Source: Chaetoderma sp. LZ-2023a (Eukaryota > Mollusca > Caudofoveata > Chaetodermatida > Chaetodermatidae). Taken from it: DNA of 64,000 nucleotides. The translations under genes were made by a program, and so were the position numbers. Shown here piece after piece: positions 56,466 through 64,000 of this stretch; position 1 is the first letter of the stretch, and each line of letters opens with the position of its first letter. The notes below the pieces were generated by a model, which saw only the letters and a list, made by a program, of their open reading frames with translations, did no database searches and had not been told where the DNA came from. Where the stretch lies: assembly GCA_034401795.1 (NCBI GenBank), contig CM067367.1, positions 54,934,384 to 54,998,383 of the forward strand. The letters are read 5' to 3'.

Positions 56466-56769
56466 GTGATTTAATTCATATTCACCGCCAGAAATGCAGG
56501 AGATGCCTTCTGAGAGCATCCAGATTCCAGAATTTTCAGGTGGAGGCCTCCTGAATGCTCCAAATTTGCGAGAGGGCGAGATCCCCTGCCAGACCCATCT
56601 CCATTGTGTTCCCCCACCCCAACCAAAATGTTATTCAGTTGCCTGGTCGCAGGAGCTCCTTTTCAGTCCCCCCAAAAAACAGTTCCCACAGTCCCCCTAC
56701 TGCAGGAGTCGCTTTTCACTTTGGTTGGAGTCCAGGACTGACTTTCCATAAGGGCCATGAAAACATGGT

Positions 56770-57260
56770 TCTCTAAAATCAGAATTAAATTGGCTAAAGG
56801 AAAGGAAGTAGAGAACAGAACTCAATGATCGGAGTATAATGGAGCTACCATGTATATAGAAAAGATATAAAAAAATGCCATCTTATATTTGGTGAGACAG
56901 GTTGTTTGTTGTCGCCACCGATCAATTTGGCACTGTATACTGCTTCACCAGGCAGACTTTGTCTGATTATTTATATGCCAAAACATGATTGAGTGACACT
57001 CTGAGGACAACAAAAGATTCATTACGGAAGATGATTACCTACTTGCCTTAATGAACCACTACCTTGTCAGTTCCTATAGCAAAACCTCTGCATCAGAGAA
57101 CCACCTATCTATTCAGACTTGGCACAGTGACGTTAATGGGCTATATTGAATAAAGGTTGTCATTTATGATGGGGGTTGACTTATTAATTCCAGACACATT
57201 GGCACATAAGCATACAATTACAATACCATCTTCTCCTTACTGAAGTGTGGGATGTGGAGT
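56770..57260. other. No gene seen
   Basis: Spacer before the minisatellite. Nothing recognisable. Confidence 0.35.
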
Positions 57261-57838
57261 GGAGTGGAGGTAGGTGGTGTTGGAGTGGAGGTAGGTGGTG
57301 TTGGAGTGGAGGTAGGTGGTGTTGGAGTGGAGGTAGGTGGGGTTGGAGTGGAGGTAGGTGGGGTTGGAGTGGAGGTAGGTGGGGTTGGAGTGGAGGTAGG
57401 TGGGGTTGGAGTGGAGGTAGGTGGGGTTGGAGTGGAGGTAGGTGGGGTTGGAGTGGAGGTAGGTGGGGTTGGAGTGGAGGTAGGTGGGGTTGGAGTGGAG
57501 GTAGGTGGGGTTGGAGTGGAGGTAGGTGGGGTTGGAGTGGAGGTAGGTGGGGTTGGAGTGGAGGTAGGTGGGGTTGGAGTGGAGGTAGGTGGGGTTGGAG
57601 TGGAGGTAGGTGGGGTTGGAGTGGAGGTAGGTGGGGTTGGAGTGGAGGTAGGTGGGGTTGGAGTGGAGGTAGGTGGGGTTGGAGTGGAGGTAGGTGGGGT
57701 TGGAGTGGAGGTAGGTGGGGTTGGAGTGGAGGTAGGTGGTGTTGGAGTGGAGGTAGGTGGGGTTGGAGTGGAGGTAGGTGGGGTTGGAGTGGAGGTAGGT
57801 GGGGTTGGAGTGGAGGTAGGTGGGGTTGGAGTGGGGGT
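57261..57838 (+). repeat. 21-bp G-rich minisatellite, 27 units
   Basis: Exactly 27 tandem copies (57261-57827) of a 21-bp unit made of GGAGTGGAGG + TAGGTGGGGTT, plus a partial end. The first three or so units and one near 57738 have TGGTGTT in place of TGGGGTT; the rest are almost identical, so the array is young. Because 21 is a multiple of three, all frames stay open, giving spurious Pro/Thr- and Gly/Val-rich proteins. GG and GGGG runs allow G-quadruplexes. Confidence 0.97.
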
Positions 57839-58204
57839 GAAATGGAATATAAGCTGCATATCTACCTATATCGCTGCAATGGCATGTACAGACATAATAT
57901 AGCTGATTAGTCTAGAATGTTTTTAACATACATAAAATACATGCTATTCGAGATCTTAATGGGTTGCTGTCATTGATGACATTATAATAGAAGAGATCCT
58001 TAATGAGGCTATCAGCAACAGTCTTCACATAGCTTTGTATGAATTAAATCATCATGTTTGACAATAACATGACCACCAGCTGCTGAGCAGGTTTATACTA
58101 GTCCCTATCGTACATATGCTTCACCCACCCCCTTCCTTCTTGGCCTGAGTTTAAACATTACCCCTTGAAATAATTTCAAAACAAATATAAACAGGAAAGC
58201 ACAT

Positions 58205-58392
58205 AATTAAAAAAAAATTTTCTCATAAGGCATGTCTATTCGTAGACCTACCGAATATTTTTTTTTAATTTACCACTAGAATGACTGGCTCAATCAAGCC
58301 AGTCATTCCAGTCATAAATTTTCAAAAAAGTTTTTTTTCTTAATATGCAAATGGGCATTTCTCAAAACCACTGCAGAAGCCGGCTGACTTGA
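58205..58392 (-). mobile_element. MITE-A, left end lost
   Basis: GTCTATTCGTAGACCTACC, centre TGACTGGCTCAATCAAGCCA/GTCATTCC, arm GCAAATGGGCATTTCTCAA, GCCGGCTGACTTGAG. Confidence 0.72.
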
Positions 58393-58602
58393 GTTTTATG
58401 CCTGGGCCACAGCAATGCGACAATGACCGACCAGACACAACTCAAAACGGTTCGATCAGAGTTGGGTGTAGTTGGCTGTAGTAGTTACCTGTCATGTTGG
58501 TGTGACGATGCTCATGATATAGCCCGACTGTAGTTACCTTGATTAACCAACCAAAGAACAGCGTCAAGTCACGTGTGTCACATGTGCATCATGTGCATCT
58601 TT

Positions 58603-59771
58603 TTAGCTCACCTGGCCTGAAAGATCCTGATCCATCCATCCGTCATCCATCAACTTTACCGTTAAATGACTTCTTCTCAAGAACTGCTGGGTCGATTTCA
58701 ATTATATTTGGCAGGAAACATCCTTAGGGCATAGGGATCCAAGTTTGTTCAAACGAAGCCGATCGGCCATCTTGGAATTTGGACGATTTTTAGAAACGTC
58801 TTTAAAAATCTTCTCCAAAACAGGTTGAGGGATTGAAGCAAACGTCATGAAATATGATCTAGGGTAAGAGCTGAACCAAGTTTGTTCAAGGGAACTTGAT
58901 TGGTCAAATGGTTTGGCGGCCATCTTGGTTGACCTTGTTTTAGCAAAAATTACTTCTCCAGAGCCGCTGATGGGATCAGACCGAAATTTGGCAGATATGA
59001 TTAGGGACTAAGGGCCATTAAAGTTTGTTCAAGAGAAGTTGGTCCATAAAAAAACATGGCCGCCGTGAGCTAATCAAAATATAGCGTTTTTGGCGGCCAT
59101 ATTGGATTTTTTTATTTGATGGATTTTGAGGCTCAAATTGGTTTTATACATGTTTTTGGGTATTCTGATCTCAAATTTGCAATCTTTTTAAACTGTCGGA
59201 TAAACAGTTTGGCAGCCATCTTGGATCATTTTCCCACCAAAAGCTCCCATACTAAAGCAATGGGAAATTTAAAATAACATCTCGGGAACTGCTGGGGCGA
59301 TTTCAGTTATATTTGGCAGAAAGCATCCTTAGGGCATAGAGATTCAAGTTTGTTCAAATGAAGGCGATCAGCCAATTTGGCTGGTGGCCATCTTGGATTT
59401 CAGCTGATTTTTTTAGAAATGTCTTACAATCTCTGAAACCGTTTGATGGATCGATTCAGAATTCAAGAAATAAGATCTAGGGCAAGTCCTGAACCAAGTT
59501 TGTTCAAGGGAACTTGATTGACCAAATGGTTTAACAGCCATCTTGGATGACCTAGTTTTGGTAAAAATTACTTCTTCCCCAAAACCTCTGAAGCAATCAG
59601 GCCGAAATTTGTGGTATATGATTAGGGACTAAGTAAGGGCTATTAAAGCTTGTTCAAGGGAAGTTGATCCATCCAAAAAAAAAGATTGGCGCCGTGGGCT
59701 AATCAAAATGTAGCATGTTTTTTTGATTTTTTTTGGATGGATTTTGAGGCAGAAATTGGTTTTATATATAT
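58603..59771 (+). mobile_element. HINE-C (600-bp core), tail missing
   Basis: Head TTAGCTCACCTGGCCTGA, ATCC tract 58619-58645, core units starting near 58672 and 59280 (about 608 bp apart) with GATTTCAGTTATATTTGGCA, GGGCATAGGGATCCAAGTT, AGATAAACRGTTTGGC-type blocks. It runs straight into a second head at 59772. Confidence 0.78.
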
Positions 59772-61666
59772 TTAGCTCAGCTAGCCAAGTGAGCTTATGT
59801 CATGGTGACCATCCGTCGTCCATCCATTGTCCGTCAACTTTTCCTTTAAACAACTTCTCAAGAACCACTGGGCCGATTTCAATTGAATTTGCCGGAAAAG
59901 CTCCATACGACATAGGGATCCAAGTTTGGTCAAATGAAGATGGTCGGCCAATTTGGCCTGTGGCCATCTTGGATTTTGACCGATTTTAGGAAACATCTTT
60001 AAAAATCTTCTCCGAAGCTACTTGAGGTATCTATTCAAAACTCATAACATATCATCTAGGGTAAGACCCGAACCAAGTTTGTTCAAGGCAACTTGGATGA
60101 CCAAGTTATCCCGAAAACAACTTTTTCTCCAGAACTGCTGAAGGGATCGGGCTGAAATTTGGGAGATAAAATTAGAGAGTAAGGGCCATTAACGTTTGTT
60201 GAAGAGAAGTTGATAATATCAAAAAACATGTCTGCCCTGGACCAATCAAAATGTAGTGCATTTGGCAGCCATTTTGAATTTTTTTTAAATGTATTTTGAA
60301 GACGATATTGTTTTATATATGTTGTTGAGAATGCTGATTTCAAATTTGCCAGTTTAGAAACTGTCGGATAAACGGTTTGGCGGCCATCTTGAATCGTTTT
60401 CCAGCCGAAACCCCCATACTAATGCAATGGGAAAATTAAAATGTCTTCTTCTCGAGAACAACTAGGCTGATTTCAACTATATTTGGCAGGAATCATCCGT
60501 AGGGAATACGGATCCAAGTTGTTCAAACAAAGCTGATCGGGCAATTTGGCTGGCGGCCATCTTGGGTTTTTGGCCTATTTTAAGAAATGTTTTTAAAAAT
60601 CTTATCTGAAACCGCTTTGGGCATCGATTCAAAACTCATGAAATATGATCTAGGCAAATAACTGAACCAAGTTTGTTCAATGGAATTTGATGGGCCAAGT
60701 AGCTTGGTGGCCATCTTAGATGACATAGTTTTTGCAAAAATTACTTCTCCAGAACCGCTGACCAGATCAAGCTGAAATTTGGCAGATATGATTAGGGACT
60801 AAGGACCATTAAAGTTTGTTCAAGGGAAGTTGATACATAAAGAACATTGCCGCCTTCAACCAATCAAAATGTGGTGTTTGATGGCCATATTTTTCTTTAA
60901 TAGATTTTGAAGCTGACATTGGTTTTATATAGATTTTTAGGTATTCTGATTTCAAATTTGCAATTTTCGAAACTGTCGGATAAGCGGTTTGTCGGCCATC
61001 CTGGATCTTTTTCGTACCAAAAACTTCTGTACTAAAACAATGGGAAAAATGTTTTCTTATAAGAACCACTGGGCTGATTTCAAGCATATTTGACAGGAGG
61101 CATCCTTAAGGCATAGGGATACAAATTTGTTCAAAGGAAGATGATCGGCCACGACTTTTAGGAATGTCTCAAAATCTTCTCTGAAACTGCTTGGGAGACC
61201 AATACAGACCTCATGGAATATGATCTAGAGCAAGTGCTGAAACAATTTTGTTCGAAGGAACTTAATTTGCCAAGTGTTTCGGCGGCAATCTTGGATGACC
61301 TAGTTTTCGTGAAAACAACTCCAGAACCGCTGAAATGATCGGGCCAAAATTTGGCTGATATGATTAGAGCCGAAACATCATTAAAATTTGTTCATGGAAA
61401 GTTGATATATCAAAAATGACTTGTCCGCCATGAATCGATCAAAATATAATGTTTTTGGTGGACATCTTGTATTTTCTGTAAATTTCTGAGAAAAACATGA
61501 AAAGACTTCATTATTAACCACTGGGCTAATTTTAATAGAACTTGGCTAAACATTTTTCACAGAAATTTGATTGGTAAATTTTTACAATGGTCATCTCATT
61601 TTGTTCGGTTGTGCCAGTCGCCAATATTTCCAGGTGAGTGACACCAGGCCACTTGGGCCTCTTGGT
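59772..61666 (+). mobile_element. HINE-C (600-bp core), three units and tail
   Basis: Second head TTAGCTCAGCTAGCCAAG, GAGCTTATGTCATGG, GTCY/ATCC tract 59807-59838; core units near 59851, 60448 and 61055; tail CCAGGTGAGTGACACCAGGC, CACTTGGGCCTCTTGG at 61630-61666. Either two elements side by side or one element with a repeated head. Confidence 0.78.
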
Positions 61667-62478
61667 TAAGATGGCGAACATGTGGTTATAGTTATTACAG
61701 AAAAATTATTGATCGGAATGTGAATGTAATTAATGAATATTTCAGTATCAGAAGTCCCGTTGATTGCTTTCTCAAAATATTAGGTAAAACTCACTCATGA
61801 TTATTTGAACAAATAAACAATTACAATGAACATTGTTGCTGGTATAGGCATCAACTACTTATACTCAAATGATTATGAAAATGTTTAGCATGGTTTATTA
61901 GCATTGTATAATATAGTACTTCATACAATTCTGTACATAGATGGATAATGTTATTATCTTTATTCATCAAAGTATTTTCAAGCCTTGATTTTCCAACTGT
62001 CATGTTAAGTTGTGGCCATGTGATGGGTGAAGTCGGAATCAGATAAGCAACTATGACAGTGTATGATTTCACAAGACTGTTCAGGTGGGGCGGGTCAGGC
62101 ATAGTCATATTGGTGTGGCCCAGGATTTAAAGGGTTGTTAAACTCTTGCATTTCTGCAAGAAAATGCCATAGTTTTGTCTGCATGACCTCAGCCCACATG
62201 GAGGTTGAGAGTCTGGTGATTTTGAAAATGAAATTAGTGCAAGATGTTTCCATTATTATGGCAAACTGTTGCAGCTATTACCCTAAACTACACATGCTGC
62301 CACTGCTTCTGTAAGCTTAATTCCCCCTGTTTCTGTGCATGTATAAATTCCTGGATATGTTTTCCAAGTAGAAACCTGTTACCATACATATTGCCATATG
62401 AAGAATGATTCTATATATAATTTGGGTGGGGTGGTTGGGTGGGAGAAGTTACTATTCTACAATATTAAGATTAATTCT
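61667..62478. other. No gene supported
   Basis: An 85-codon minus-strand frame at 61851-62108 has no recognisable domain. Confidence 0.35.
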
Positions 62479-62629
62479 TTAACTGTTAAATTTCTTTGTT
62501 TCAATTTCATGACAGCTATACAGGAAAGCTGTAGACAGCAACAGCTCCCAGTCAAATTAGTTTCAAAATATTCAACAGAATAGTATTTATATCATAAAGA
62601 ATCTGTCATTTCTTGTCTGTAATGGTTAA
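62479..62629 (+). mobile_element. MITE-E, half core, abuts MITE-F
   Basis: TTAACTGTTAAATTTC, GACAGCTATACAGGAAAGCT, then only the right half GCAACAGCTCCCAGTCAAAT, ATCATAAAGAATCTGTCATT, TTAA 62626-62629 shared. Confidence 0.72.
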
Positions 62630-62834
62630 CCCGTAGCACACTGATGTCAGTATTCTATCTTTTACGATCTCAATAGCAAAAAACTAGTGTACATCTTTCA
62701 ACAATTTGGTGGAAGCTGTTGCTATCTATGACACCACCATCTTCCACCAAATTTGTTGAAAAGTAAACAACCATTCAAATTTAACTTTAATTTGAGAATT
62801 TTTTAAATTTTGGCATCAGAGTGGTAAGGGTTAA
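62626..62834 (+). mobile_element. MITE-F, complete
   Basis: TTAA 62626-62629 and 62831-62834. CCCGTAGCACACTGATGTC and TTGGCATCAGAGTGGTAAGG ends; inner ACATCTTTCAACAATTTGG and inverse AAATTTGTTGAAAAG. Confidence 0.82.
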
Positions 62835-63306
62835 TGGGTTGATTATATTACTTGGCATCTGAGTTGTCAACGCTAGTAGTTCATGAACATGTCTAGACTA
62901 ACAAGCGTAGATATCATATATACTGGCTAGATCACTCATGCCCATATCAAAAGTGACATTTCAGAGTTCACTATTTTCTCCAAAATGATATGATTTTGTT
63001 ACTAAACCTATTACGTAGTCGAATAAAGTGCCAGATTAATATAGCGAATACAATTCTATTTCTGATAAAAATATGTAAATTTGCATCTTAAATTTCTCTA
63101 CAAATCTCCAAATAATAATTTAGTAATTTTTCAAGGCTACGTGTATTTGTGCGGCTGATCGTCAGCGTCAGTGAATACCTGGTTATGAATGTGAAATTGC
63201 GATTTACCAAACTATGCCACAAATACACCTTTGAAAAACTAAAGCATCAATGCCTATATCAACTCTTTCAACCCTACAACCCTGATATAAGAGGTCTCTT
63301 CTGATT
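62835..63306. other. No gene seen
   Basis: AT-rich spacer. Confidence 0.35.
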
Positions 63307-63470
63307 TTAAGTGCCTTGTCTGCTGCAAGCCACCAGACAATAATTTCCATGGGATTTAACTTTGGACATGCTGAATACTTTGAAAACAATTTGAGTGAAA
63401 TTTGTTGGTGGCTAAGCCATATACATGTATATGACTGAAAGCCTTTTCCCTCAGCAGGTTTCCATTATGT
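63307..63470 (+). mobile_element. MITE-G, diverged
   Basis: TTAA 63307-63310, CCACCAGACAATAATTTCC, CATGGGATTTAACTTTGGAC, core CTGAATACTTTGAAAACAA. Right end unclear. Confidence 0.55.
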
Positions 63471-63499
63471 TCCATTAAAATGGATTTATAGGCATTATT

Positions 63500-63664
63500 T
63501 TAACCTGTTAACGATAAAATCTGTTGGTCTGCAAATAGACATTTGTGAAGAAAACTGCAGAGGCCAGTCTTTAACAGCTTAGCCTGTAAAGGGTTATGGA
63601 TAAAGTCTTACCGTAATTAACTAAAGATTTAACCCTCAATTCTGTTCAAGATAATTTTAATTTC
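63500..63664. mobile_element. MITE-A fragments
   Basis: 63530-63597 is a right arm (TTGGTCTGCAAATAGACATT, GCCTGTAAAGGGTTA); 63631-63664 is a left end (AACCCTCAATTCTGTTCAAG, ATAATTTTAATTTC) that stops where HINE-C begins. Confidence 0.65.
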
Positions 63665-63979
63665 AGGAAACATCCTTAGGGCATGGAGATTTACGTTTGT
63701 TAAAACGAAGCCGATCGGCCATTTTGGCCAGCGGCCATCATGGATTTTGGTTGATTTTTTAGGAATGTCTTTAAATGGCTTCGCTGAAACTATTTGAGAG
63801 ATTGAGTCAAAACTCATAAAATATCATTTCGGGCACGAGCTGAACCAAAGTTTGTTCAAGGGAGCTTGATTTGCTAAATGAGCCACTGAGTGGATTGGGG
63901 CGAAATTTGGGAGATATGATATTGATGACTAAGGGCCTATGGTCCAGGTGAGCCATACAGGCCCATTGGGCCTCTTGTT
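63664..63979 (+). mobile_element. HINE-C 3' part, inserted within MITE-A
   Basis: Starts mid-core (AGGAAACATCCTTAGGGCAT), runs through GCCGATCGGCCATTTTGG and GGGCGAAATTTGGGAGATAT, and ends with the best-preserved tail, CCAGGTGAGCCATACAGG, GGCCCATTGGGCC, TCTTGTT. After it TTTCAAAAATTCTTCTTT looks like the continuation of the MITE-A arm. Head and (GTCY)n are absent. Confidence 0.75.
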
Positions 63980-64000
63980 TTCAAAAATTCTTCTTTAGCT

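Noticed and set aside
57218-57910. Three frames of 213-221 codons (Pro/Thr-rich, Gly/Trp-rich, Gly/Val-rich) looking like mucin or glycine-rich proteins
   Set aside because: They are the three readings of a 21-bp minisatellite whose unit length is a multiple of three; no signal peptide or non-repetitive domain flanks them.

Overview
The window is eukaryotic, AT-rich and almost wholly made of transposable elements. I find no host protein-coding gene I can support: the longest open frames are by-products of simple repeats, of a 21-bp minisatellite, or of hairpin arms. The best guess for the host is a marine mollusc, or at least a lophotrochozoan. The reason is several elements with the architecture known from bivalve 'pearl' elements and Drosophila DINE-1: a conserved head, a (GTCY)n tract, ~160-bp core repeats, and a 3' stem-loop followed by CTTGTT. 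The species is an inference. The stretch could be a large intron or intergenic DNA.

The dominant component is a set of small palindromic (foldback) MITEs. MITE-A has about 37 recognisable copies, is ~200-270 bp when complete, is flanked by TTAA, and begins CCCTTT as piggyBac-type elements do. MITE-E, -F, -G and a single MITE-B are also TTAA-flanked. MITE-D (~350-400 bp, ends near ATGGACCTTTCCA) carries TGACGTCA palindromes. Copies often abut and share one TTAA, and at 41.5-42.4 kb they nest three deep (D contains A contains B).

Layout: 0-13 kb is MITEs plus two HINE-C copies. 13.1-16.8 kb is one large HINE-C with about 20 core units of ~160 bp, split by a SINE-like insert with a 14-bp target duplication. 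17-28 kb is MITEs, two CCATGG-rich tracts (one at 12 kb, one at 24 kb) and a 36-nt U2 snRNA retro-fragment. 28.4-35.6 kb is a DIRS-type tyrosine-recombinase retroelement on the minus strand, with 274-bp inverted terminal repeats identical to each other and a clear internal complementary region; its coding interior is broken. 35.9-36.6 kb is the 3' end of a Penelope-like element (GIY-YIG endonuclease) with a hammerhead-like motif after it. 36.7-48.4 kb is MITE-D copies, several tandem-core repeats, and long (AT)n and (GATT)n tracts. 48-56 kb is dense MITE-A. 57.3-57.8 kb is a 27-copy G-rich minisatellite. 58.6-64 kb is HINE-C copies with ~600-bp core units.

Family labels A-M are mine. Assignments rest on comparison of copies within the window and on recalled family hallmarks; no database was searched.
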